The translations under genes and the position numbers were made by a program. A stretch of 64,000 nucleotides of DNA. Source: Icerya purchasi. Its lineage: Eukaryota; Arthropoda; Insecta; Hemiptera; Monophlebidae. The stretch lies in the NCBI GenBank assembly GCA_039619475.1, contig CM077116.1:302044464-302108463 (forward strand), written 5' to 3'. Within the stretch, counting starts at the first letter, position 1. Every line of letters begins with the position of its first letter. The notes below the pieces were generated by a model. It was not told the DNA's origin. It saw only the letters and a list, made by a program, of their open reading frames with translations, and did no database searches. Shown in pieces: positions 35,090-46,234 of the stretch.

Positions 35090-35860
35090 AAATTTACTTT
35101 TCCGTCGGCCAGCGTATTGTTTAGTATTATATTTTCATTTTTTAGAAAGAGAAGTATTTCTCGTATTGTTAATGCAACTATAATCTCACCTTATTGTCAT
35201 ATAAAAAAAGTTATGAAATTTTTTTCGTACAATGATTTTAACGCGACTTGCTTAATAGTCGGTTGGATTTTTATTTTTATTATTTAGGGAGCAAATTTTT
35301 TCTGATATTAGATGCGCTGTTAAATTTTCGATTTTAATTTATTTCTGTCTGAATTTCAAATATATTTCCATTTACCAGGGGGAATGCGGAGCAAGATTTT
35401 TTCATTTTATTTTAAACACAGGTGCACACCATTCAAATTATAATTTCTCGTTATTATTACGTAAACATTAGTCTAGGGGGGGGGGGGGCTGAGCGGAACG
35501 AAAGCCCTCCAGTTGCAAAATTAATTAGAACAGTGCCGTTTTTTAACATTTGCACTTACGATACTTTTAAAAGTTTTAATATTTTTTATATATATATATA
35601 TAATAAAACTTAGTTTGAAGTGTGGCCATAATCATAAAATACAGTATCCATATGATATATCACATTTACGAAATAAAAACAAAAACACACTCCGAGGTAA
35701 ACAGAGAGTATCGACGGAAAGACAAAAACTCGATACTTCTGTAATTTTCAAATACTCTTTTGGACCAAAATGATCGGAAATACGATTACACTCTTTTTAT
35801 GACTGACATCCCGATGTATATATTTTATTGTGACACAGGTGCCGATTATTTTGGCGTATG
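35090..35860. other. No gene supported
   Basis: AT-rich, with a G12 tract at 35476-35488 and a short (AT)n at 35587-35602. The 63-residue + frame crosses both and is not credible. Confidence 0.45.
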
Positions 35861-35869
35861 AAAACGTGC

Positions 35870-35983
35870 AAAAATAACAAATTTACAAAATGTTTTTTTT
35901 CCCATTTTGAATCTTTCAGATCGACATAGGCGACGAAAAATTGTGGGTCTGATCGCGGTAAATAAAAATCAACCACTCGTCTG
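35870..35983 (-). CDS. Candidate exon, unknown product
   Basis: On the minus strand, a good acceptor (TTTTTCACCCCCGTGAACAG) precedes an open segment reading RRVVDFYLPRSDPQFFVAY and then VDLKDSKWEKK. Composition is protein-like. A donor is not clear (a weak GTAAAT near 35880). The family is not recognised. Confidence 0.28.
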
Positions 35984-36359
35984 CTGTTCACGGGGGTGAA
36001 AAACAATCGTAATAGTAGTAAGTATAAAAATACTTTTACTCAGCCACACTTACGATTCAGTTGCGCAATTCGGAATACTTCTTGCACGAGGAGAAACTCT
36101 CGCTTTCGTTAAATTTTCAAACGCTTACTGTTAACTTCTGTCTCCGTTCATTTAATCGCTTCACGACTACACAGAGAAAATCAAACCCTTCCCCGGTTTA
36201 AATTCCCCTTCGAGAACTCCTCGAATGCCCATCTACCCATCACAAGCGAAATGTAAGGATAAACGATTACACCTTTCTGAATTGTCCCACAGTGCGTGAT
36301 GCTCACTGCATCAAAAACTAATCAATATTTTACATGACCTTCAATTAGACCATTTAAAA

Positions 36360-36372
36360 AAAAAAAAAAAGG
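36360..36372. repeat. A-tract
   Basis: Homopolymer in otherwise featureless AT-rich DNA between 36000 and 36680. Confidence 0.8.
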
Positions 36373-36861
36373 GAAAGAAAAAGAAAACTATGACAATTTT
36401 AAAAAAGCAAAATACTTGGTATTTTTACTTAACAGATTTTTATATGATACGTAAGTAAAGGATAAACAAATTAAGAGAAATTTAACAAATTAGTGGAATG
36501 CAAAAAAAATTTCGCGGTTTCAAAAATAAACACCTGTTTGCTGTAACGTTGGGCGGCCAAATGTAGTGGTGTTTCCAAATAATGTACATACCACAGGGGG
36601 AAAGAAAAAAGTTATAGCCGTAAAATAGAAAACATTCAAAGAATTACTGGCAGGTAAAAAATACCACATTTTTTGTCGTTGTCATAATATCCTAAAAGGC
36701 GAGGTTTGTCGTACAGCACTGTGTCGCATATATATATATATATATATCATATTATGTATATGTAAATCAAAATTGCAATAGGAAAAAACAGTATTTGAAA
36801 AAAAAAAAAAATATATATATATAAAATAAGGTCTGAAAAATCGCATTAAAATCAAAAGAAC

Positions 36862-37011
36862 AAAACAGTGCTTGCTGGACAAAACCAGTTTAATCATAAG
36901 AAGGCGTCCGCATTCTGGAACACCTTCATCGAGATGATTATTGTCGAGCAAGGTCTGTATTTTAGTATAGGCGGATAGATGAACAGCGGCAAGTTTGCAG
37001 GGAGACGCATT
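36862..37011 (-). CDS. Candidate exon, unknown product
   Basis: Minus-strand frame reading ASPCKLAAVHLSAYTKIQ, then TLLDNNHLDEGVPECGRL and LMIKL. An AAATACAG acceptor lies just before TLLDNN, so either the longer or the shorter form is possible. Composition is plausible for a real exon, but no consensus donor follows and no family is recognised. Confidence 0.28.
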
Positions 37012-37019
37012 TTTCGTTT

Positions 37020-38420
37020 TTCTTTTTTTCCATTTTTGTGCAGACTAAAATGCAACAACACTTCGATCCGAATAAGGTGCCGCGGACAGAACGATTCGTG
37101 AATTTCATTTGAAAACCCGGTCTCGCATCATGACGGTAAGTAGTAGAACGAAGACACGAAAGACACTCCAGAGAGCGTCAAAAGTGTGCCTCCAACTTTC
37201 CGGTTATCCGGTCGTCTGGAAATGGAGGAACTGGGTGCTGTGTGGGTTACCCCGAAAGGTAGCTCGGCGCGGCCGTCTTCAAAGAGTCCTAAGCAAATGA
37301 TGACGCAAATAGCGGAGAAGTTTTAGTACTATTATACCAAAAATAAGCGAGCGAACACACAGGTATCAACCGGAATCGTCTTCGAAATTCCGCGCCGTTG
37401 TAAGCCGTTCTTTTTACCCATGGAAGAGCAAAGAATGAGCGTTTTCGTTGCAAAATTATTGACACACAAACTCCGAAGAAGGCTGTTTAAATTATCGTCG
37501 ATAACCTTTAAGAACATACGTCGCTAGTTCCGCCATCGAAACTTAAAATGCACGTGCATCGAATAAATTAGACTTTCGACGATACGACCGCTTGTAACGC
37601 TTCGGACCGATTATTTTTTACTCGCCTTACGATGTCACCTCAAATTTTCTATTGCTCTCATACGAAATATGTTGCATGCTTGCGAGTTGGAGCAGCGTCG
37701 AATTTATTAATTTATTAACTAGAAAGCAAAACAAGATTTTTTTTTTTTAATTGGCCTATCAAAAGAACACCCCCCCCCTCCGTCGTTAAAAATCATTATT
37801 ACTACCCTGGAAAATTATATACTGTATAGAAAGTTGCCCCTGCCGCAAAAAAAAATCGGGTACGTCAGGGACTTTAAAAAAAAAAAAAAGGTTAATTAAA
37901 ATGGCAATTTTTTTTTCTTTTTGCCTAAATGCCAGAAGTTCTTCATCTTAATGGTGAATTTTTTGTTCTGTAAACGATATTGCGAAAGGTCGTATTTAGC
38001 GTGTTAGGAAGTTTTTTTGCCTTCTTCCGATTTCTTCGGCTAATGTCCTCCGTGACGGTTTCATTTCATTAATAATAATAATAAAAAAAAAAAATGTTTC
38101 CGAATTAGTCTAGATTTAAGGAAAAAAATATTTTTAAACGGTGATTAGGCTTAAAAATTATTCCTTAGAAATTTGAAAGATTTTCGAAACGGAGTTACTC
38201 TATTGCAATTAATGTATCTCGTAAGTTAGTAATTTACACTATGTTCGTCCTGAGTAGTTGTTTTTTTCCCTTTCTTTTTTTTATGAGGATCTCTTTTTAA
38301 TCAATTTAAAATTAGCTTTATCTTCTGCACAAACTTCCTACTCTCTTCTTCGTGTTATCCTAGTTCTGCACAATCTTATATTATAGTTTCTACGCAAAAA
38401 ACGTTATTTAGAAAAATTGA
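37020..38420. other. No gene supported
   Basis: A GC-richer patch at 37060-37330 on + reads SVKSVPPTFRLSGRLEMEEL in one frame, which loosely recalls a transposon-borne helix-turn-helix region but is too weak to call. The rest is AT-rich with T, C and A tracts (37738-37776, 37877-37889). Confidence 0.35.
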
Positions 38421-38433
38421 ATGTACAACTGCC

Positions 38434-38470
38434 GTGATCATGAAGCTTTGTCTTCGAAACGCGTTGGGGT
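38434..38470 (+). ncRNA. Hammerhead-like motif (possible Penelope-type relic)
   Basis: ATGAAG, a 6-base loop, CTTC, then GAAACGCGTTGGGG resembles the compact hammerhead core (CUGAUGA, stem II, GAAAC) carried by Penelope-like retroelements. GAAG pairs with CTTC as stem II. The bases before ATGA read GATC rather than CUG, so the 5' part of the core is altered and activity is doubtful. About 80 bases downstream is an AATAAA. Confidence 0.35.
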
Positions 38471-38479
38471 ATTTGATAT

Positions 38480-39075
38480 AAAAAATTAAATAATTGTTTT
38501 AAATAATCGGTGTTTAAAATTAATTACTGTACACAATAAAGATGAATGCTTCAACAGATTTCAACGAGACCTACTGCTATTATTTTTGGCTCTATTACAC
38601 ATACACGCCCGATAGATTATAAAACTGTAAGATAAAAAAATCGAATAAAAAGTACACAGCTAGTTCCACAGTAGCTAGACAGTCAATTTCTTTTTTTTTT
38701 TATAATCGGCCTATTCTCGCCATCGTAATGTGAAAAAAAAAACAAACTATGTAACTCGTAAAAAGGCCCAAATTTTTAAGACGAAATATTTCAAAAACTG
38801 CTTCTACGGTTTAGCTAGATGTGATTTTTTTAATCAACGTTTAGAATATAAATATAACAAAAAAATACGAAATATCCAAAATTTACGACAAAAAATTCTA
38901 AAATATGTAATTCTTTTAAGCGCAAAGCGAAAATCAACGAATAAATTATCCTCGAAAAAATGTACTCGGAATTAAGAGTTCGAGCAATGCAATTTATTTA
39001 GATCTGCCGAATGGTGTTGGAACAAAAATTTAAAATCTGTATAAAGTTAACTAGCTCAATTTTTTCTTAATATGA
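38480..39075. other. No gene supported
   Basis: AT-rich; the 81-residue Lys/Asn-rich + frame at 38730-38975 reflects composition. Confidence 0.45.
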
Positions 39076-39077
39076 AA

Positions 39078-39262
39078 GCGCGTTAGTCCCTAGTGGTTAA
39101 GGTGCTTGACTACTAAACCAGAGGTGTCATCGATTATCGAGATTTGTCTCGTTCCGGGTCGAATGAAATTGAATTGGGTACTACCAGAAAAATGTGGGAA
39201 AGTAAAGGCCGATTCCAAATAGAAAGGAACTGGCCCCTTATATTCTTATAAGATCCGTTAGA
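39078..39262 (+). mobile_element. tRNA-derived SINE, copy 1
   Basis: The head resembles a tRNA: an A-box-like TAGTGGTTAAGG at 39091-39102 and a B-box-like GTTCCGGGTCGAATG at 39151-39165. The body continues TGAAATTGAATTGGGTAC, GTGGGAAAGTAAAGGCC and AAAGGAACTGGCCCCTTAT. The body is shared with 60215-60385, showing a dispersed family. RNA polymerase III promoter boxes are inferred from the match. The spacing between boxes is slightly long, so this is not an intact tRNA gene. Confidence 0.7.
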
Positions 39263-39269
39263 ACCTTAA

Positions 39270-41195
39270 GTACATTATGAAAAGCTTAATTCCGCAATTC
39301 ACGATACCTTATCAAGTGTATGTATTGGACTTACTTTATACTTTATAATTGCTTAATAATTAATCAGATCTAGCCTTTTTCCCGTTATATGTTTTCGTTA
39401 TTTTAAATTTTTTAACGATTCATCGCGATATTCTTAACGATTAATCGAGTTTAGAAACGCGTGAAATAATTTCCAAAATCTTTTCAATATTTTCGTTCTT
39501 CTCGTATTTCTCCGCAATTCTCGCTATCCTTTTATCCAAAATTAAACGCGCTGTTTCCTTAATTGCTTCCAGATTTAACTCTGTCTGCAGAATCTTTCTG
39601 ATTGCAATTCTTATCAGGTCGTTAAATAATCTGTCCTAGGACGTTTTCGGTGTAAATCTTACGGATTTCCCAACACCGATAGTGTACGTAAAATAATTTG
39701 AAAATCCGACTTTTTGTCTTCTAAACATTAACTACCGATACGACTCCTGCACCTTCAAGAAGCGGGTATTTTACATTCAATTTTAATATTTCTTCATTTC
39801 TATTATAAAGCGTCGTCATTGCTACTACATCGTGAGTCCTTGCCCAAAATGATCAAACACAACGAAAAATGTTGACTGAAGGAAACGTTTTTTCCTGCCG
39901 GGCTGATGAAGCAGGCATTTCGAAAAATCGATATCGGCCGCATAACTGCCCGTAAAATTAACCGAAATAATCGTAAATTATTTTTTTCCCATCCAGAAGA
40001 AGGCGCTACTCTTGTTCCAGTACAATTGCTCCCCCCAAGTCGGCATGAGCGGTATAAATTTACGAAAATTACGCGCTACAACTTTCAAACGTTTCATTTA
40101 TCTGCGGTCGCAACAAAAACACGGATATTCTCAACACTGTCGAACGCCAAAAGGAAGCTCTCACTTCCGCACATCCTTAGCATTAAGCTTCGATAACCGT
40201 GCCTACCAGACACTCTTCCACTCTGAGGCCTGTGTACCCTCCACTTTATAGTGATGATTTCGTATTATTAAATCGCGGTATTTTTGCGACGAATCTGTCC
40301 TCTAAGGCTTTTCAGTTCTCCATACGCATTACGACATTCTGATCTTCGTGAGTGTACGTTTCTACTATGCTCGCAACGTTGAACTTTGTCTGCAAATATA
40401 CTCTGATGGCTGTTAAATTATTTTTCGGCAATTTCGTTTTAAAAGCACACCCACATCGCAAAATGTTGCCGATTCTGCGGAAAAGTTTCTATACGTGCAT
40501 CCATCATATTAGAGTGCATTAGCCGTTCCAATAATTCTCATGTTGTTTTAAAATACGCTCGGAAAATGTTCAAGTTATAAAACGAATTTTAACAATTTGT
40601 AAACTAACATTCACCACAGACTCTATATCCGGAAGATTGCTTCGTTTCCGGTTAGTCTGTCTACATTAAAATAATAAGAAAACATACGAATTTAACAGAA
40701 CCTTTTCCAGAAATTATGAATAGAAAAAATTTAAAAAAAAATCCTTTTACAAAAACAAAAGGAAAATTATTAAATAAAGACCTACTACCGTACAATGAGA
40801 TTTTGCCGTTCAGATTAGAAAAAAGAAAACAAGCAGAGTGCTTTGTACGAATCCCGCCTGAATATTTGCAATCTTCCGATCTATGTTAAAGCGTCATTAA
40901 AGCATCATTAAAACATCATTAAAACGTCGTTAATCTTTTTTTAAAAAAAAAAACAACCTTTTCAAGTAGAAATTGGAAATTTACTGAAAATATTACAGAC
41001 GCGCGTGACTGTATGTTATAAATTCCTTATTTATAAAATCGCATTAATGAGAACATTTTAAAATTCAATAGCACACGGTCGTCGAACAGTAAAAGCAAAA
41101 AAAAACTATTAATTTCGAAGTTTTGCATATGGAAAAATTATCATTCGGTAATTGCACTAGGGTTCAATTGACGTTCAACTGTTCCCGGTATCTGC
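39270..41195. other. No gene supported
   Basis: Frames at 39906-40251 on + overlap each other and lack domains. A 12-base tandem motif (GCATCATTAAAA and variants, four units) lies at 40888-40932. Otherwise featureless. Confidence 0.4.
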
Positions 41196-41207
41196 ATACA
41201 TAAAAAG

Positions 41208-41533
41208 GTGGCCCCAAAAGTCAGGTAACCGCTCGGAAGAAAAAACAATTTGTAACGTGTGTATCCTTTTGCTTCGATAAGCAAACTGATAACAGCGATC
41301 AGTCAATAAAGTGTGGTCAAGTAGCAGAGGGGATGATCGTCATTCATCATATCACTTCCGTATTCTTCAGTTGCTCAATATACTAGGCAAACGTTCCGGT
41401 AAAACGCGATACTTCGGTAGCTCTCTAATACTTCTATTATGTATTGTCGCTTGCTTTTCGTTTTACAACACTTTGTAGTAGAAATGGGGCGTATGTGTTT
41501 TTAGAGAATGTTGTCTGACTTTTGACCACCCCC
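41208..41533. mobile_element. Short MITE with mariner-type ends
   Basis: The left end AGGTGGCCCCAAAAGTCAGG TAAC and the right end, reversed, GGGTGGTCAAAAGTCAGACA AC are imperfect inverted repeats of about 24 bases. They bracket about 325 bases without a coding frame. TA dinucleotides occur near both ends. The GGTGG-CAAAAGTCAG-AAC type end fits Tc1/mariner-like elements. The exact terminal bases are uncertain. Confidence 0.6.
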
Positions 41534-41539
41534 GTGTAT

Positions 41540-42490
41540 ATACATATAAAATATAAGAAGTGTTTCCCCACCTTGGTGAAAGAATTGTTTAGATCCGGCC
41601 ACGAAATTGATCAACATCTCGACGGTTTGCCTAAACCGAATAATTCTGAACCGATATTTAATCACGAATTCTAAGCAGTTCTTTTGCGAGACAGACGTTA
41701 TACACCTTCACTTACGTGTTTGAAATTACTAAATTCGAACTACACTTACCTTATTCTGTTTTTCATACATCCAACATTAATCTACCGGGATGCTGCACTA
41801 AAATCTGACTCCTAAATATTATTTTAATTACACGCTTTCCGTAATCATCCTACATTTTATACCCGGCATACAATGAACCCCGCTAAGGAAATACAAAACA
41901 GACGAAGTACTTACGCAACACCGTAATTATTGGAATAAAAGCGGATTATCCGAGACAAATATCGAGTTTATTCTTTTCAATTTCAAGAAAACGCAGCGAC
42001 CCTCTCTGCTGAAATCCTGCAGACCATCTGACACTTCTTACTATTTACTCTGTTCGTCTCGTTCCCGATAAGTCGTCGTCCAGATGTACTTTAAACACTC
42101 TCCGCCATTACATTAAAAACAAATACATCTGCTCCTTGGTTTCATCGAATACTTCCGACGAAAAAACCTCGAATATTTTCGTATTTATTTAAAAGACTTT
42201 ACGCGACCACCGCTACTTGTCTACTTGTTTACCGTAACAGACCCGATCGCCCCACACAAATTTTTCCAACTTCAACAACGACAACCTCTTAGCCGAAAAA
42301 ATTGCCAACAAACTTATTTTCGTGTACCTTTAATACCTACTCTCTAGTCTTTTGTGAGAAGATTATTCTAATAAAAACGTAACTTTTCGATGGGCAATAA
42401 AATTTATTTATTTCCCCATCGGTTCATTCAAATATCACCGGTGTTTTTGCATAATAGTCGAGTGTCGTTTCACTGTCCTCCCAATTATAT
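41540..42490. other. No gene supported
   Basis: AT-rich with scattered CpG; no frame with protein-like features. Confidence 0.45.
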
Positions 42491-42505
42491 CATTAAAATA
42501 TACGA

Positions 42506-42616
42506 CGCTACGACTGGATTTACACAGACATCAATGTAAGGATCGAAATGTTGCCGTCGTCTACGACAAAATTTCGACCGTAGCATTTTATGATGTCTGT
42601 TGAACCAGTCGCGACG
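42506..42616. repeat. Imperfect 110-bp hairpin
   Basis: The left arm begins CGCTACGACTGG and includes ACAGACATCA; the right arm ends CCAGTCGCGACG and includes TGATGTCTGTTG. The arms of about 48 bases pair with several mismatches and a small bulge, around a loop of about 13 bases. It could be a precursor-like hairpin RNA or a decayed palindromic element. Confidence 0.6.
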
Positions 42617-42981
42617 AACATTTGACTGATTTCACGCGTAAATGGCATCGAAGTTTAAAATAAACTAACAAGCTTAGTTTTACCGCTAATCCTTGACCTT
42701 TATTTATTTGCGTTTACTTTACGCGTCTATCTTGTCCGACCTTATATTTGCAGCTTTTGCATAAAGCAAAGCGAGTGCTCATTATTTTGATAATTATAAT
42801 CTATAAGTGTAAGTACCCTCTGAAAAAGTTCGCAAAAGCAACGATGCGCATTTTTACACCGAGGGAGTAGGATACAAAAAATCATAATCGGTTAAAATCA
42901 ACTATTCTACAACAATTATAAAACATTATCATCTAAATGTCCAGCGGGTATTCCACGACAAGGTTCGAACAATCTCCAGTT

Positions 42982-42983
42982 TT

Positions 42984-43042
<59 letters not shown>
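42982..43042. repeat. (TA)n microsatellite
   Basis: About 30 TA units immediately left of the repeat that starts at 43046. Confidence 0.92.
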
Positions 43043-43045
<3 letters not shown>

Positions 43046-43047
<2 letters not shown>

Positions 43048-43556
43048 TACAACGTAATTCTTAGGCTACCCCTAATTAGAAAAAATGTCCCAACGAATGT
43101 CCCAATTTTGTCTAACGCAAATGTCCCAAAAAAATGTCCCAATTTTGTCTAACGCAAATGTCTCAAAAAAATGTCCCAATTTTGTCTAACGCAAATGTCC
43201 CAAAAAAAATGTCCCAATTTTGTGTAACGCAAATATCTCAAAAAAAGGTCCCAATTTTATGTAACGTTTGTTATATTTTATAAGATTTTTGTTATTGTTA
43301 TTTGAAAAATGTCACAATTTTATGTAATGAAATATGTAACGAAAAATGTAACGAAAAAATGTCTTAATTTTATATAATGAAAGTTAAATGTTAGGATAGG
43401 ATTTTTGTGATTATGTTATATTTTTTGAGTTGATGCCAGTAAGAATTACGTTGTAAATTTTGATAATTTTATACAAAGTATAGAAGAGAGATACAGAAAT
43501 GAAAGCAAGAGGGGTCAAGGAGCACAGTCCCTTGCGAGGCCAAAATGGCCAAGTTA
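43046..43556 (+). repeat. Unnamed repeat with inverted ends, copy 1
   Basis: ATTACAACGTAATTCTTA at 43046-43063 is mirrored by TAAGAATTACGTTGTAA at 43440-43456. Both are followed, as in copy 2 at 57603-57865, by a conserved tail: TTTGATNATTTTATACAAAG, then AAGCAAGAGGGGTCAAGG and CCTTGCGAGGCCAAANTGGC. The tail can form short GC-rich stems. Its conservation beyond the inverted repeat suggests that the mobile unit is longer than the inverted-repeat pair. No coding capacity. Confidence 0.7.
43085..43270 (+). repeat. ~37-bp tandem array inside the repeat
   Basis: About 4.5 units of AATGTCCCAATTTTGTCTAA followed by CGCAAATGTCCCAAAAA, starting near 43098, 43134, 43171, 43208 and 43247. Copy 2 of this repeat family has at most one such unit (TTTCCCAATTTTATATAATG), so the array expanded in copy 1. 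Confidence 0.85.
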
Positions 43557-43599
43557 TTTAATTATATATATATATATACATATATGTATACATGTATTA

Positions 43600-44555
43600 T
43601 AAACAATTTATTGGATTTTTTTGAAAATCTTTGAATTTTTAAAGATATTTTTACAGTAAAGGTTGACTCTAGAGGAGTAGGCATCAACACATGATTCAGA
43701 AAGAAGACTAGAAAGTCAAGTGGTTCATCGGTTTTGAGTTTAAAATTTGTTTAGGATTCATTAAATAATAACCCAACGCTTGAAATACGTTTATTTACAC
43801 CGTTTACTAATACATAGCACAATGTAACTACAATGAACGTTCGATAATTTACACGTTTAATTACAAAACAACGATTCTCATTGCAGACGGAATATTTAAA
43901 CAACAACAGAAAGTGAAATAATCTGTCAATATTACAACTTCTCCAAATTGTATCGCCGGTGTTTACAAATATATACGAAACGTCACAGTTGATATCAAAT
44001 ATGAAAAATTCAATCATGGACAGCAGGGTGAAGGCAAAAATATAATAAAACAAAACAGACTACACCGAAAAATACGGATAAGAGGAAGCTAGCAATAAAA
44101 TAAAGACAAACGGAAAGGTCTGATAATTTACAACATTGTAAGCTCACGTCCACAAACCGGGATTGGAAAATTGACACGATCAAATAGGATCGCGTTGTTT
44201 TCGTTATTTCACACTTTTCTCGCGTTAATGTATAATATATATATGTATATATCTGTAATTAGTTAATTTGACGGCTACATATCTTATGTGTAGGTCACGA
44301 TTATCTATTTTTAATAAGAAGTCAAAAATCATCCAGTAAGATTGCCTTAGAAACGTCATAATGTCAACGGGGGAACTCCATATTTTCTTACAGTAAAATT
44401 TATTGCAATACTAGAACGTACAGGATTTTCTCGCAATAACGCAAATTTAAAAAATAGAGTAAATTTAAAATTTCATTTATAGCATGAAAATCAAACAAAC
44501 TATACGTGCACAGTGCACTGTTCCATAAGTTCTAAGATTCTTGCTACAGAATACA
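43600..44555. other. No gene supported
   Basis: A 100-residue hydrophobic minus-strand frame at 43751-44053 has no splice signals and no recognisable family. Confidence 0.4.
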
Positions 44556-44559
44556 CAAA

Positions 44560-45430
44560 AAAATTATAACAATTTTTTCAACAATTTTTTTATTCTAAAT
44601 AGTTACCGTTACATTCCACATGTCTATTGGCACGTTCTTCTAGCTTTCCCAATGACTCTTGAGAGAATCATCTTTGCGAATCATGTTTAACTAGTCACAG
44701 TTTCTTGGATATCTTTGATGTGGTCAGAATGCCATCTTCAACTTTAAAAATAGGAAGTAGTTGAAGGAACTTAAATCAGGTGAATGTAGAAGTTGACTGG
44801 CCACCAGAAATTTTTTTGTTTTTTTTTTTTTTTCGCTAAAAATTGGGTATTGTCGTTGTCGTGCAACAAGAAATAAGATTGATATTTCTCCCAGTTCGAC
44901 CCAATCAACGCGTGTAATCTTTTATAGAGACAATCCAGCAGTCGTTGGTAAAATGCCGCAATCGCGGTAGTACCTGGAGGAAACGAATTATTTATGAAGT
45001 GACTCCTCGGGGGACAAAAAAAAAAAACTACCAACATGGTCTTCACTTTGGATTTCTGAAAACGTAATTTCACCGGTAGCGACAAATATTCGCCAACCGA
45101 CTGAACACTTGGCCGTTTTGTTTCGTGATCGTAAGCAAAACACAAACTTTCATCTGCGGTAATAGTGGTTTGAAGAAGCTTGGCTTCTGTTCGGATCACT
45201 TCGAGTAAGCCTTGGGCGTGAAAAGATTAAGCAGAGCGCGCACACGGCTTCAGCTTCTTCAAATTATTTTTGATAATTGCTTGAGTTTCCCGAATACCGG
45301 TCAACTTTTCCACCAACCGACATCGTGCACATCGGTGTTGTTCCAAAATAGCCGCGACGCAAGCAATGTTTTCGTTAGTTCTGGTCGTGCAGGGTTCGTC
45401 GATTCTCTCTTTGCCTCTGACTGAAATACC
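44560..45430 (-). pseudogene. Mariner-family transposase remnant (second family)
   Basis: Minus-strand, frame-shifted. From 45420 downward it reads TTRTNENIACVAAILEQHRC and then CRLVEKLTGI, a helix-turn-helix region. From 45199 the long frame reads ITADESLCFAYDHETKRPSV (the TGDE-W-YDPETKRQS region with the catalytic Asp present), then KSKVKTMLVVFFFCPP and FINNSFPPGTTAIAAFYQRL, and FLLHDNDNTQFLAKK (HDNAPSH region, second Asp present). Below 44760 a damaged YSPDL--FNYFLFLKLK follows, containing the third position. Stops and an A-tract insertion disrupt it. Sequence and ends differ from the mariners at 14.6 and 50.8 kb. Confidence 0.75.
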
Positions 45431-45439
45431 AACAAAACA

Positions 45440-46205
45440 CGCCGGCCCGAGACCTCGCCGTAAGGAACTTTTAACATTTTGAACCTTCCCGCGGCACTTT
45501 CACCGGCTGCTTTAAAATATCAATATACGTTGATCGGAATTTGATTCCACCTTAAAATTGAACCCGCGTACACTCACCCCTAATCCAAAACCATCACTGA
45601 ATTGTTGCAAATGATCCGTCAATTTGAAACTTTCCATAGAGAGGGAAAAGAGCCGGACTATTTCCTGAAATTTCATGATGAAGACGCTGGTAGCGTTGAT
45701 TTTAGAAGCGCACTCTTAAAACTTATACTGTGTGTGAGATAGCAGTAACAAAGTATTACTAAAATAATGACAATACTGTTAGAGACTGCACATTTTCTTT
45801 TACTGATGTTTAATCCTGATTGTGTGTTTATAATGTTTTACAAAAAAAAAAAAAAAAAAAAAAAAAAAACAAAAAACGGTGAGGTTGTCTTATAAGAATA
45901 GTAATAAAAATAATAACAAAATATTATTAAAATTAATGCTCGAATGAATAAATTCGGGGAACATTTCTTAAAAAATTGTAAAAATTATTCCAATTAAATC
46001 TGTTTTTTTTTTTTTTTTTAAATATTTTATTACAATCTTAAGTATCTACTTAAATAAGCAATATCTTTGGCTAATAAGTTTAAAAAAAAAAAAAAACAAA
46101 AAAGAAAAAAACGTACATATACTAGTTAGACTTAAACTGTTTAAGAAGATATACAGTGTCAGATATCTGGAGAGTCCCAAATGGGGGTGTTGATCGAGAC
46201 GGTTC
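45440..46205. other. No gene supported; long A-tract
   Basis: A 28-base A-tract lies at 45842-45869, another A-tract at 46081-46095 and a T-tract at 46003-46019. The part up to about 45735 may be the leader of the mariner remnant on the minus strand. Confidence 0.4.
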
Positions 46206-46234
46206 TCGTGCTTAGTGACAAAGCTTTAAATAAC

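Noticed and set aside
37060..37330. Possible transposon helix-turn-helix reading on +
   Set aside because: Only a vague pattern, with no invariant residues that I can name.
39078..39170. tRNA gene
   Set aside because: Boxes resemble a tRNA promoter, but the cloverleaf does not close and the sequence continues into a SINE body.
43751..44053. 100-residue hydrophobic minus-strand frame, considered as a chemoreceptor fragment
   Set aside because: Lacks the conserved C-terminal motif of gustatory or odorant receptors and has no splice signals.
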